A DNA stretch of 64,000 nt from Polyangiaceae bacterium (GTDB lineage Bacteria; Myxococcota_A; Polyangia; Polyangiales; Polyangiaceae): assembly GCA_025937785.1 (NCBI GenBank), contig JAICQQ010000009.1, positions 20,276 through 84,275 on the forward strand. Direction: 5' to 3'. The notes under the pieces are model-generated. The model made no database searches. It was given only the letters and a program-made list of their open reading frames with translations, and had not been told where the DNA came from. The position numbers and the translations under genes were made by a program. The stretch's first letter is position 1, and every line of letters begins with the position of its first letter. This document shows, in pieces, positions 1 to 8,060 of this stretch.

Positions 1-145
1 CATCCCGCCCGCGCAACGTGACGAACACGGGCGCCGCAGGACCCCACGGAACCACCGCTGCACTTTCGCCAGAGAGCAGCGCCTCGAGCGCCCTCCGCGC
101 CACTTCCGGCAGCGAACCCCCGACACTGGCTAGCGTCGATTCCAC
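1..145 (-). CDS. AMMECR1 domain protein, N-terminal part (cut by window edge)
   Basis: Reading leftward from a GTG at 145, the 48 visible residues contain LPEVARRALEALLSGE, then VPWGPAAPVFVTLRGRD, after which the window ends. This matches the start of the AMMECR1 fold, where a helix of the ARxAIEAxL type is followed by the strand FVTL just before the family LRGCIG motif, which would lie outside the window. The biochemical role of AMMECR1 proteins is not settled. It is divergent from the biotinyl protein at 212. No in-frame ATG is visible upstream, so the GTG start is a best guess. The call rests on the short FVTL region only. Confidence 0.55.
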   Translation of the reverse strand, partial: MESTLASVGGSLPEVARRALEALLSGESAAVVPWGPAAPVFVTLRGRD

Positions 146-211
146 GCGGTCGAGTATAGCCCGAACCAGCGCGATTGGCGCCCCCCGCCATCCGTGGGAT
201 AAGCGGGACGA

Positions 212-715
212 GTGTTGAAGAAGTACTTCGTGAGCGCCGCGGGCCGCGAGTTCGCGGTCACCCTGGATACCAGCCACGCGGGTGGGCGCCTGCGCCTGCA
301 GATCGACTCCGACACCGGTACCGCCGAACGGGTGGGCCGCCTGCTCGGCAACGTGGCGGAAGTCGACGGGCGCCTGCTCGAGCTCGAGGCCTTCTCCGAC
401 GGCGTCCAGCTGAAGACCCGACACCACCGCCTCGAGTGCCACGTCAGCGATCGTCCGCGAATGGCGGCAGCACGAGGCGCCGCAGAGGCGCGCTCGCGCC
501 ACCGTGTGCTCACCGCCCCGCTGCCCGGGCAGGTCACCGCGGTGCTCGTAGAACCGGGTGAGCGCGTGAGCGCGGGCCAGCGCGTCGTCTTGATCGAAGC
601 GATGAAAATGCAGAACCCGATCCTCGCGGAGCGGGATGGCACCGTGCTTCAGGTATTCGTCACGCCAGGCGATACCGTTCAGGTCGCGGCGCGCCTGGTC
701 GACATCGGCGATTGA
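212..715 (+). CDS. Biotin carboxyl carrier / biotinyl-domain protein
   Basis: A protein of 167 residues with a C-terminal biotinyl domain (about residues 98-167). It carries the classical EAMKM motif with the biotin-accepting lysine near residue 132, followed by the G-x-V-L-Q-V-F-V-x-P-G-D sequence typical of carboxylase swinging domains. Residues 1-90 resemble the linker region seen in the C-terminal part of acyl-CoA carboxylase alpha chains. It would carry carboxybiotin between a biotin carboxylase and a carboxyltransferase (acetyl-CoA, propionyl-CoA or pyruvate type; the sequence does not decide). No carboxylase subunit is next to it, so it acts with partners encoded elsewhere. The GTG start at 212 is used; a TTG follows at 215 and no strong Shine-Dalgarno is seen. 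Confidence 0.8.
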   Translation: MLKKYFVSAAGREFAVTLDTSHAGGRLRLQIDSDTGTAERVGRLLGNVAEVDGRLLELEAFSDGVQLKTRHHRLECHVSDRPRMAAARGAAEARSRHRVLTAPLPGQVTAVLVEPGERVSAGQRVVLIEAMKMQNPILAERDGTVLQVFVTPGDTVQVAARLVDIGD

Positions 716-751
716 CGCGGCTGGCGCCGAGAGGGCATCGCGCCGCGCCGT

Positions 752-3043
752 TCACTCGGGTCGAACATTGACGACCCTGAGTTCGCGGCGGAACGCCTTG
801 AAGCGCTCGTTGACGCGTTCGAGCACGGCAGCGTCCTTGCTGAGGTCCTTTTTCTCACCAGGATCGTGCTTCAGGTTGTACAAGCCCAGGGTGCGACCCG
901 AGCTGGCGATCAGCTTGTAGTCGGACTCGATGAACGCCTGGCGCTCGGCATTGTTCGGTCCGGCTGCCATGTCCACGAAGACGATGCGATCTTCCGGTTG
1001 GTGCCCCGGCGGCATCAGCACGTCGCGCACCAGGGACTGACCGCTGACGAAGTCGAAACCTTCGCCCGTGGGTGGTGGCTGTTTCAAGAGTTCGAGGATC
1101 GTCGGCACCACGTCGATGATGCTACGGCGCTGGCTCACCCGCCGCGGGTCCGCCCCGGGCACGTGTACGATGAGCGGGACTCGCACCAGCTCTTCCCACA
1201 CCTCGAAGCCGTGCCGGATCATCCCGTGCTCCTTGAAAGCTTCACCATGATCGCTGGTCAGGATGATGGCGGTGCGATCCGCGTAGGCTTGCTCGCCGAG
1301 GGCGTCCAGCACGCGACCCAGGTGATGATCGACGAAGGCCACCTCGCCGTCGTAACGCGCCCGGCTGTCGCTGCCGAAATCGAAACCTTCGTGTGCCGCG
1401 TACTCGGAATGCGGGTCGATGTAATGCAGCCACATGAAGAACTGCTTCTGGTTCAGCTCGGGACGCTTGAACAGCGCGATCGTAGCGTCGCTCAACTTGT
1501 CGCTATTGAACGAGCGGTCGCCCTCCATCTGGATTACCTTGGGCGCAGCGCTGGTGTCGATGACGTCGAAGCCCCGCTCGAAGCCATACCCCTTGTTGAA
1601 GAAGTACCAGTAGCCCTGAACGCTCAACGTGTGTACGCCAGCCCGCTGCAGGCGCTCTTGCACGAACACGTCCTCGGCGGAGAAGCGGTTGAAATGGCTC
1701 CAACCGCGGTGCGTCTCGCTCGGGTACTTGCCGATCAACATCGGCGGCAAGCTTTTCGATGTGTACGATGCCAGTGCGTAGCCGCGCTCGAACACGGTGC
1801 TGCGTTTGGCCAACTTGTCGATGTTGGGCGATACCGGACGCTCGTAGCCCATGTACCCCAGGTCCGCGCGCAAGGTATCGACAGTGACCAAGAGCACGTT
1901 GAACTTCTTGTCCAGGCGCTGCTCGAGCCACTGCTTGGCGTCCTTGGGGGTCTCGCGCTTGGGCGTCGTCAAGCGCAGCTTCTTCGAGTCGCTGCCGGAG
2001 CAGTCTTCGTCGACACCGTTCTCGGGCACGTCGTCGGCGCTGGGGTTGATGGCCGGATCGGCGTCGTTGCAGTCGCCGCCGCCGAACCGACCGCTGAAAC
2101 CATCACGATCGGCGTCGGACAGTTTGCGGTAGAGCGGCAACACTCGCTTCGAGAGCGCGGAACCCCGTTCGACGCCCAGGCTGAGCGCAGGCGCCTCGAG
2201 CGCTCCAGCGCCGAGCGGCAACAGCACGAGCGGCGCGATCGCGATTGCCAGTGCACCTAGCGTGGGCATCCGCCGCAGCAGCGCGGGCAGCGCGTAGGCG
2301 GCGAAGGCCACCAACAGCAAAATGCCGCTGGCTCTGAGATCGAGTTCGGGGCGCTTGAAGACGCCGAAGATGGCAACCGCGCTACCGGCACCGCTGGTGT
2401 TTCCGAGGGTCACCGCAACGGCGACGAGCAGCACGAACCCGAGCGTTCCGAAGAGCAGCGCCCGACTCGGGCCCCAGGGTTCGTAGCGCTGAGCCAGGTG
2501 CTCGGCCAGACCACGTGTGGCGAGCGCGAGCAGCGACCCGGCGCCCACGACGAACACCCCCATCGCCGCGCCCGAGGCAGGCGCGGGCACATCTTGGATC
2601 AGCCACGCGAGCGCCACCTTCGCGCTCACCCAGAGCCACAGAAAAGCCACTGGTCCGGCCAACGACAACGACCACCCCTGCACACGCGCGCGCGCCGCGG
2701 AGCGATCGAGGGTCCGCGTCAAACCTGCCAGCGACGGAGCTTGCGCCGGGTGCAAGAAGATGCTGACCGCCCCCACCACGACTCCCACGACCGCCGCCAC
2801 GGGCGCGATCAGTCCCGCTGCCGCCACCAGCGCGGCTGGCAGTGAAGCGCCCGCCTCGCCGCTGGTCCACCAAGCGTCGAGCGCTGCGCCGGCGAGGCCC
2901 GCCAGCGAAGCCCCTGCCCACGCATCCACCAGGCGGGCTCCGAGCGAGCGTCGAGGTGCGTTCCCACCGCGCGCGCTCGTTAGGTCCGAACCCTGATCCG
3001 CGCGCCGTGCCGAATCGTTTGCTGAATCATCCGTGCTGGTCAT
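752..3043 (-). CDS. Membrane-anchored sulfatase-fold protein with a MopE-like Asp/Cys loop
   Basis: About 763 residues. The first 280 hold roughly six hydrophobic segments. Residues about 310-352 form an Asp-rich, two-Cys loop (DADRDGF, GGGDCNDADPAINP, NGVDEDCSG) of the kind found in MopE and in EF-hand-like calcium modules of Myxococcota. The rest is an alkaline-phosphatase/sulfatase fold with metal-site motifs VTVDTLRADLGYMGY and LTSDHGEAFKEHG. The usual C/S-x-P-x-R formylglycine signature is replaced by SYTSKSLPPMLIGKYPSE, which lacks the Arg, so it may be a phosphoesterase or phosphotransferase rather than a true sulfatase. The ATG at 3043 is preferred because GAAGAG lies just upstream; an in-frame start at 3070 is possible. 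It overlaps the 3' end of xerC by 17 bases, suggesting one leftward operon. Confidence 0.75.
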   Translation of the reverse strand: MTSTDDSANDSARRADQGSDLTSARGGNAPRRSLGARLVDAWAGASLAGLAGAALDAWWTSGEAGASLPAALVAAAGLIAPVAAVVGVVVGAVSIFLHPAQAPSLAGLTRTLDRSAARARVQGWSLSLAGPVAFLWLWVSAKVALAWLIQDVPAPASGAAMGVFVVGAGSLLALATRGLAEHLAQRYEPWGPSRALLFGTLGFVLLVAVAVTLGNTSGAGSAVAIFGVFKRPELDLRASGILLLVAFAAYALPALLRRMPTLGALAIAIAPLVLLPLGAGALEAPALSLGVERGSALSKRVLPLYRKLSDADRDGFSGRFGGGDCNDADPAINPSADDVPENGVDEDCSGSDSKKLRLTTPKRETPKDAKQWLEQRLDKKFNVLLVTVDTLRADLGYMGYERPVSPNIDKLAKRSTVFERGYALASYTSKSLPPMLIGKYPSETHRGWSHFNRFSAEDVFVQERLQRAGVHTLSVQGYWYFFNKGYGFERGFDVIDTSAAPKVIQMEGDRSFNSDKLSDATIALFKRPELNQKQFFMWLHYIDPHSEYAAHEGFDFGSDSRARYDGEVAFVDHHLGRVLDALGEQAYADRTAIILTSDHGEAFKEHGMIRHGFEVWEELVRVPLIVHVPGADPRRVSQRRSIIDVVPTILELLKQPPPTGEGFDFVSGQSLVRDVLMPPGHQPEDRIVFVDMAAGPNNAERQAFIESDYKLIASSGRTLGLYNLKHDPGEKKDLSKDAAVLERVNERFKAFRRELRVVNVRPE

Positions 3044-4019
3044 CGCTGCTCTTCGCGGCCTTCTTAGCACGGGTTCGCTGCGCGAGCGGATGACTGCGAT
3101 CGTACACGCCGAGCAGCTTGTCCAGGGAAAGATGGGTGTAGCGTTCGGTCGTGGAGAGGCTCGAGTGACCCAAAAATTCCTGGATCAGTCGCAGATCAGC
3201 CCCACCCTCCAACATGTGCGTAGCGCACGAGTGGCGGAGGGCATGGGGATGCAAGTCGGGGCGCCCCACCGCACTCAGCCCGTAGCGTGCCGTGAAACGC
3301 TGGATCCACCGGACCGAGAGCCGCTTACCGCGGGCGCTCACCAGCAAGGCCTGGGGATCGAGGTACGAAGACTTGGGATGGGCGAGCTCACTGCGCCGCT
3401 CGAGGTAGCGCTCGCTGGCCCGCGCGGCGGCGCCGCCCAGCGGAACCAAGCGTTCCTTGTTGCCTTTACCCACGACGCGGATTTCTCGACGGGCTAGCGA
3501 CACGTCCTCCAAGTTCAGGAGCGCGAGCTCGCTGACGCGCAGCCCTGCCCCGTACAGAAGCTCGAGCGCCAGCGTGTCACGCAAGCTCTGAGGCGTTGGG
3601 ACTTCGGCCGGCGCCGCCTGTGGAGCTGCCATCAAGGCATCCGCCGCCGCTGCTGACAAGAACATGGGTAGAGGGCGCCTGAGGCGCGGCACCTTGATCT
3701 GGCGCGCCGGGTTCGCCCGCAGGTTTCCGCGTTGCTCGAGGAACGTCATGAACGAACGCACTGCGGCGAGCCGGCGCGCCACGCTGACGGATTTCAGGCG
3801 CCTGGCCTCACCCGCCATCCAGGTGCGCAGTGTCAGCTTGTCGATGTCCTCCACTCGGGCCGCGCCCCCCGCGCGCTCCCGCAAGAAGCCTGCGAGCGAC
3901 GCGAGATCGCGGCGATAGGCGGCCACGGTGTGCCCCGAAGCGCGGCGTTCGAACTCGAGGTAGCGCAAGAACTCTTCGAGCTTCATCCCCAACTGGTCGT
4001 GCGCAGCACCCGAATCCAC
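3027..4019 (-). CDS. xerC: Tyrosine recombinase XerC/XerD family
   Basis: A 330-residue site-specific recombinase of the length of XerC/XerD. The N-terminal SAM-like DNA-binding domain (residues about 12-100, EEFLRYLEFERRASGHTV) is followed by the catalytic domain with the expected residues in order: Arg in YGAGLRVSELALLN, Lys in VVGKGNKERLVPL, HALRHSCATHML, LGHSSLSTTERYTH with the nucleophilic Tyr. Such enzymes resolve chromosome dimers at dif during division. Nothing nearby (integrase partner, attachment site, phage genes) suggests an integron or prophage role, so the housekeeping role is favoured, though XerC and XerD cannot be separated here. GTG at 4019 is taken; ATG at 3986 is an alternative that would remove 11 residues. 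Confidence 0.88.
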   Translation of the reverse strand: MDSGAAHDQLGMKLEEFLRYLEFERRASGHTVAAYRRDLASLAGFLRERAGGAARVEDIDKLTLRTWMAGEARRLKSVSVARRLAAVRSFMTFLEQRGNLRANPARQIKVPRLRRPLPMFLSAAAADALMAAPQAAPAEVPTPQSLRDTLALELLYGAGLRVSELALLNLEDVSLARREIRVVGKGNKERLVPLGGAAARASERYLERRSELAHPKSSYLDPQALLVSARGKRLSVRWIQRFTARYGLSAVGRPDLHPHALRHSCATHMLEGGADLRLIQEFLGHSSLSTTERYTHLSLDKLLGVYDRSHPLAQRTRAKKAAKSSDDQHG

Positions 4020-4028
4020 GTTTCGCCC

Positions 4029-4679
4029 CTACGCGCTCACCACTGCCCAGGCCCAACACACCGCACCCGCCAAGGTCAAAAGACCGCTGATGCGCGCCCG
4101 GCGCGGCCAGTGGCCGGCGCGCTGCAGCCCACCGAGCGTGAGCCCCGCGAGCCCTGTGACGGTGACGACGAAGCCGAGCGCCAAGAGGAGGATCCAATCC
4201 GCGCGATTGCCGGCCGCCTGCGCCAGGTGCTGCTCCGCGACCTTGATCTGGCGCAGTCGCTCGCGACGCGACACGGGTTCATCGCCCTGCACCTCGAGGC
4301 GCGCGAGCGCACGGTTGGCGGCGGCGAGCTCGTCAGGGAATGGAAGCGCGACATGGCGCGTCTCGAGTACCGCGCTGCGCACGGCGTTCCACGCGAAGCG
4401 CGCGGTCTCGCGATCACCTGCCGCCTCGGCCCCCGCCGCGACCGCGCGCAGCCGCTCGTACGCAGCGCGCAGATGCGGCGCGCCAGGCGCGTAATAGACC
4501 GCCGCTCGGCGCGCGTGATGCGCCGCCTCCTGCACCTTGCCTTGATCGAAGGCCCGGTCACTCTCTCTGACCGCGGCCTCGCCCTTTTCGACTGCGCGCG
4601 CAGTCAACAGGCCCAGGCCCACGCAGGCGATCAACGAGCCTATGGCGACGCGCCGAAACCACTGCACCATCGGTCTCAT
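4029..4679 (-). CDS. Small membrane protein with helical-repeat-like middle
   Basis: A 216-residue protein of unrecognised family. It starts with a hydrophobic segment (residues about 11-28, IGSLIACVGLGLL), has an Ala/Arg/Glu-rich helical middle that reads like TPR helices (AFDQGKVQEAAHHARRAAVY), and ends with two membrane segments (WILLLALGFVVTVTGLAGL and ISGLLTLAGAVCWAWAVV). Its ATG overlaps the stop of the ABC-2 permease gene by four bases (4676-4679), so the two are translationally coupled and probably work together, for example as an accessory part of the exporter. No enzyme motif is visible. Confidence 0.7.
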   Translation of the reverse strand: MRPMVQWFRRVAIGSLIACVGLGLLTARAVEKGEAAVRESDRAFDQGKVQEAAHHARRAAVYYAPGAPHLRAAYERLRAVAAGAEAAGDRETARFAWNAVRSAVLETRHVALPFPDELAAANRALARLEVQGDEPVSRRERLRQIKVAEQHLAQAAGNRADWILLLALGFVVTVTGLAGLTLGGLQRAGHWPRRARISGLLTLAGAVCWAWAVVSA

Positions 4680-5608
4680 AGGAAATCACGCCGGCGAAAC
4701 ACCAGCGCTGCCAGCGCGAGCAGTCCGACGACCCAGGCTATGCTTTGCCCAGCGGCGAGCACGAGGTGGTCAGCGAGGGAACCGCTGGCCGCTTCACCCG
4801 TCAACAGCGGCCGCGGGGGTACGTAGAACATCAGGTTCGGCACCACGTGGCTCAAGAACTCGCCGGCTCTTGCGATCGGTTCACCGAACATCTTTACGGG
4901 GAGCTTTGCCAACGTGTCTGCACTGCGTCCAACGATGAACACCGAGAACGTGAACATCGCCGTCAGGAACGGCGACGAGAAGGACGAGAACAGCGTCGCT
5001 ACCGCCGCGACGATGCCGACCTCGAGCAGCGTGAGGCTGGCCGACGACGCCAGCACGCGGCGATCATCGGGCGCGACGTCAGCGTACAGGAAACCGAGCA
5101 ACAGCACGGCCAGCGCGAGCGGAATCGGGAGGTACGCGCGCCAGCGCGGGAGCTTCCACGCCGCGACCCCCGCGAGGGCGAGCGCCAGCGCGACAGCCCC
5201 CAGCGTGACCGCGAGCGAGCGTCCCGCCATGTTCGCGAGCGCCAACAACAGCGCCCCCGTGTTCATGCACACGAACACCGAAAGCGTCAGTACCGTGCCC
5301 AGGTATTTGCCGACGAGGTACTCCCAACGCCGGAGTGGCCGCGTCAAAATCGGGAAGATCGTCTTCAACTGGAGCTCTTGGTAGAGCGACGTCGCCCCCA
5401 GCACGACCGCGACGATGATTCCATAAATGGATATGGAAGCGGAGCCCAGGTCGGAAACGACGCGCTCGTGGTCGCGCGTCGCGTACGACGCCACCACCAG
5501 ACAGTAAGCCCCGGTGGCCAACGCCAACCCAAACAACCCATGCAGCACGCGCGCCCGCACCGCCTCTCGGTAGGTATTCAGCGCGATGACATTGATGCGG
5601 GCAAACAC
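4676..5608 (-). CDS. ABC-2 type transporter permease
   Basis: About 310 residues with six or more hydrophobic segments. The start FARINVIALNTYREAVRARVLHGL is the usual opening of GldF/NosY-like ABC-2 permeases, with an amphipathic helix before the first membrane span. The loop LQLKTIFPILTRPLRRWEYLVGKYLG is also typical. The frame stays open further upstream but residues there are Arg/Pro-rich and unlike the family, so the GTG at 5608 (after GGGCGGA) is chosen. The ATPase subunit is not adjacent in this window. It would move an unknown substrate, often a polysaccharide, lipoprotein or gliding component, across the inner membrane. The next gene downstream is coupled by a four-base overlap. Confidence 0.8.
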   Translation of the reverse strand: MFARINVIALNTYREAVRARVLHGLFGLALATGAYCLVVASYATRDHERVVSDLGSASISIYGIIVAVVLGATSLYQELQLKTIFPILTRPLRRWEYLVGKYLGTVLTLSVFVCMNTGALLLALANMAGRSLAVTLGAVALALALAGVAAWKLPRWRAYLPIPLALAVLLLGFLYADVAPDDRRVLASSASLTLLEVGIVAAVATLFSSFSSPFLTAMFTFSVFIVGRSADTLAKLPVKMFGEPIARAGEFLSHVVPNLMFYVPPRPLLTGEAASGSLADHLVLAAGQSIAWVVGLLALAALVFRRRDFL

Positions 5609-5682
5609 TCCGCCCAGTGATACTCCGAAAGCTTCAGCGAGGAAAACTTCCGCCCGAGACCCCCGCCCGCGGGCCGACCTAC

Positions 5683-7902
5683 TCACAGCGGAGCGGTGAA
5701 CACCTCGAGCTGCCAGGGCCCAGAGTCCCCAGCGTAACCGTCGATCTGCACGAAATAGTCGCCACTCGGGAGCTGCAGGTCGAGGTACGAGTCGGCCACG
5801 CTGAAGTTCGGCGAGCAGGCGGAAGCCAGTTCCGCACCGGGGCACGTATCGCCCTCACGCACCACGAGCAGCGTGTCGTACTCGCTCCCCCGCATGTCGA
5901 AAATCACGCGGCGCGGTTCGCTCAGGCTCAATCGCAGCATCTGATCCGCAGCCCCAGGAGGCCCGCTCCTCGCAGAGTCGCAGCTCGCTTCGTAGTTCGG
6001 GCCGAGCGTTGCGGTGTTGCCGTAGAAGTGGCCGCCAGTTTCCGGGATCACCGCCGCTGTCTCGCAATCGTCGCTGAAGGGCACGAGGATGGGATTCGTG
6101 GCAGGTCGCTGGAACACCGCCAAGCGCACGCTGTTCGCCTGGGCGGACTCGGAGATCACGCGGTACGTTCCAGGCTCGACTGCGGGGGCGACCAGCCGCG
6201 AGGGACTGGGCGCGCCCGACGCGCAGGCCAATGCCACTGGCGCTGCGCAATCGCGAGTCAGGCCGACCGCCGTCTGATCGACCGCGCTGAAGTTCTGGAG
6301 CAAGAGCAAGTCCGACGCTTCTTCGATCGTCAGCTGGAAGGCCGCGTCGACCGCTCCCACGAGGCAACCCGGCGCGATCGAGTCCGTGTGCTCGCCGAGC
6401 TCGAGCGTCGCGCTCCCGCTCGCGGGAAACTCCGGTGCCGTGGTGCAGTCGTCCGTCGCCGGTGGCTCGCTCGCCGCCTCGATCTCCAAGAGCAAGTTCA
6501 GCGCGGCCGGCCCCACGCTCGAGACCAGCGCGTAGTATTTGCCTGCAGGCAAGGCGCGCGCGAACAGATGCGCCTGCGGCCCCTGCGCGCGGCAGGTGAG
6601 TTCACTGGCGAGGCTCGCGCAGTCCTCGCCGCGCAGCGAAATCAGCGGCTCTCCGAACGCATCCAAGCTGCTGGCGTACCAATGGACGTCGCTCGGCTCA
6701 GCCAGCGAAAACTCGTACACGAGGTCGCCCGAGCTCGCACGGCAAGCGCTCTCGTGATCCACGGCGGCTGCGTACGGCAGCGCGCTGGTCACTTCGCCCG
6801 GCACCAACGCTGCGGCGCTCGCACACGTTTCGTTCTCGGGCGGGGGGCTCGCGTCTTCGAAGGCCACGTTCAGCGCCGCTTCTCCCTCGGCATTGGCGAA
6901 CACCAGCAGCGCGTAGCTTCCCGGAGCGAGCCCGAACGCCCGCAGACGCGCCACGCGGCCCACCTGATCGAGCTCTGGATCGCGAACCCCCGGTCGACTG
7001 CACGATATTTCGCTGGAGGAGTCGCCGCACTCCGTTTGCAGGGCGAGCGCTGGTTCGAGGTCGTTGCCCTCCACGACCACGTCGACGTCACGCGGGGGGC
7101 CCTCCGGAATCGAGATCTCGACGACGACGTCGAGCAAGTCGCCTGCGTCGACGCAGCTCTGCCCGTAGTCGCCCGAGGTCGCAACGAACGAAAGCACATA
7201 GCTGCCCGACTCCTCGATGGTGAGCGGTCGCTCGCATCGATCGTAGGCCGGCGATGCACAGTCATCCTCGTCCACTTCTTCGTCACAGTCGTCGTCGACG
7301 CCGTTGCTGCAGACCTCCTCGTGCAGGCTCGAAACACGGGGATTCTGATCGTCGCAGTCGCGACCGTCGCGACAATTCCAGACCGGGTCGCCGTCGCCAT
7401 CCATGTCGCGCGCCAGGTACTCGCACGAGTGAGTCGATTCGACGCAACGATCGATGGTGCACGTGTCGTTGTCACTGCACGGCACCGGCGTCCCCTCGAC
7501 ACAACCGATGTCCGGTTCGCACACCTCGTCGCCGTCACAATAGACCTCGTCGTGGCAACGCGCGTCGTCAGGAGCGTGCCGGCAGCGCCCGACCTCGTCA
7601 TCACACTCGTCGTCGGTGCAGTCGACCCCATCGTCGCACTGCTCGTCGTCCAAGCAGGGCGCCCCCAGGTCCGGGTCCGGTTCGGAAGGGGCGCCTCCCG
7701 CGTCCGTGGGTGCTCCCCCTTCGGCGCTCGAGCCACCAGCTCCCGTGTCGTGAACCAAGAACGGATCGCTCGGCGTCTCTTCACCACATCCGACCACTAC
7801 GACGGCGAGCAGCGCTCCCCACATCGGGCGCACACCGCGCCGGACCAAAGACGGTTGGGTTGCCTCGCGCACGGGGAGCCTGTCTGTCACCACCGGAAGC
7901 AT
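5683..7902 (-). CDS. Large lipoprotein with MopE-like and Cys-rich repeats
   Basis: About 739 residues. After a long basic n-region comes a lipobox-like end to the signal (MWGALLAVVVVGC), so export and lipidation are likely. Residues about 75-165 are Cys/Asp-rich repeats (CLDDEQCDDGVDCTDDEC, CEPDIGCVEGTPVPC), then a MopE-type loop with DMDGDGDP and NGVDDDCDEEVDEDDC. The remaining two-thirds has several related beta-sandwich-like repeats, each with a Cys pair and a GxYALLV or GxYYALV strand resembling the pre-peptidase C-terminal (PPC) fold. This is a secreted or surface protein, possibly calcium binding. The start is uncertain: ATG at 7902 is used, but GTGs closer to the hydrophobic core are possible. 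Confidence 0.72.
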   Translation of the reverse strand: MLPVVTDRLPVREATQPSLVRRGVRPMWGALLAVVVVGCGEETPSDPFLVHDTGAGGSSAEGGAPTDAGGAPSEPDPDLGAPCLDDEQCDDGVDCTDDECDDEVGRCRHAPDDARCHDEVYCDGDEVCEPDIGCVEGTPVPCSDNDTCTIDRCVESTHSCEYLARDMDGDGDPVWNCRDGRDCDDQNPRVSSLHEEVCSNGVDDDCDEEVDEDDCASPAYDRCERPLTIEESGSYVLSFVATSGDYGQSCVDAGDLLDVVVEISIPEGPPRDVDVVVEGNDLEPALALQTECGDSSSEISCSRPGVRDPELDQVGRVARLRAFGLAPGSYALLVFANAEGEAALNVAFEDASPPPENETCASAAALVPGEVTSALPYAAAVDHESACRASSGDLVYEFSLAEPSDVHWYASSLDAFGEPLISLRGEDCASLASELTCRAQGPQAHLFARALPAGKYYALVSSVGPAALNLLLEIEAASEPPATDDCTTAPEFPASGSATLELGEHTDSIAPGCLVGAVDAAFQLTIEEASDLLLLQNFSAVDQTAVGLTRDCAAPVALACASGAPSPSRLVAPAVEPGTYRVISESAQANSVRLAVFQRPATNPILVPFSDDCETAAVIPETGGHFYGNTATLGPNYEASCDSARSGPPGAADQMLRLSLSEPRRVIFDMRGSEYDTLLVVREGDTCPGAELASACSPNFSVADSYLDLQLPSGDYFVQIDGYAGDSGPWQLEVFTAPL

Positions 7903-8060
7903 CACCCTAGCCCGAATCCTTGACCGGCGCAGGGCGGCACGTCCGCGCAATCGTGGCGTCACCGCCTGCTGCAGCCCCAGCAAAGTCGTGCACCGCGGCG
8001 AGCAGCGCTCGCTGGCCAGGCGGCCGCACGCGGACCATCGCGGCATAGCCGGCGGGAGCC

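Noticed and set aside
866..2260. Long plus-strand open frame opposite the sulfatase-fold gene
   Set aside because: Opposite-strand shadow in GC-rich coding DNA; the minus strand carries clear motifs and the plus-strand protein is Arg/His/Gln-rich with no family.
3027..4019. XerC as sign of an integron, phage or insertion element
   Set aside because: No attachment site, cassette, phage or transposase gene nearby; length and motifs fit housekeeping XerC/D.
5617..7923. 768-codon plus-strand frame opposite the MopE-like lipoprotein
   Set aside because: The minus strand has a lipobox, Cys/Asp repeats and MopE loop; the plus-strand composition is shadow-like.
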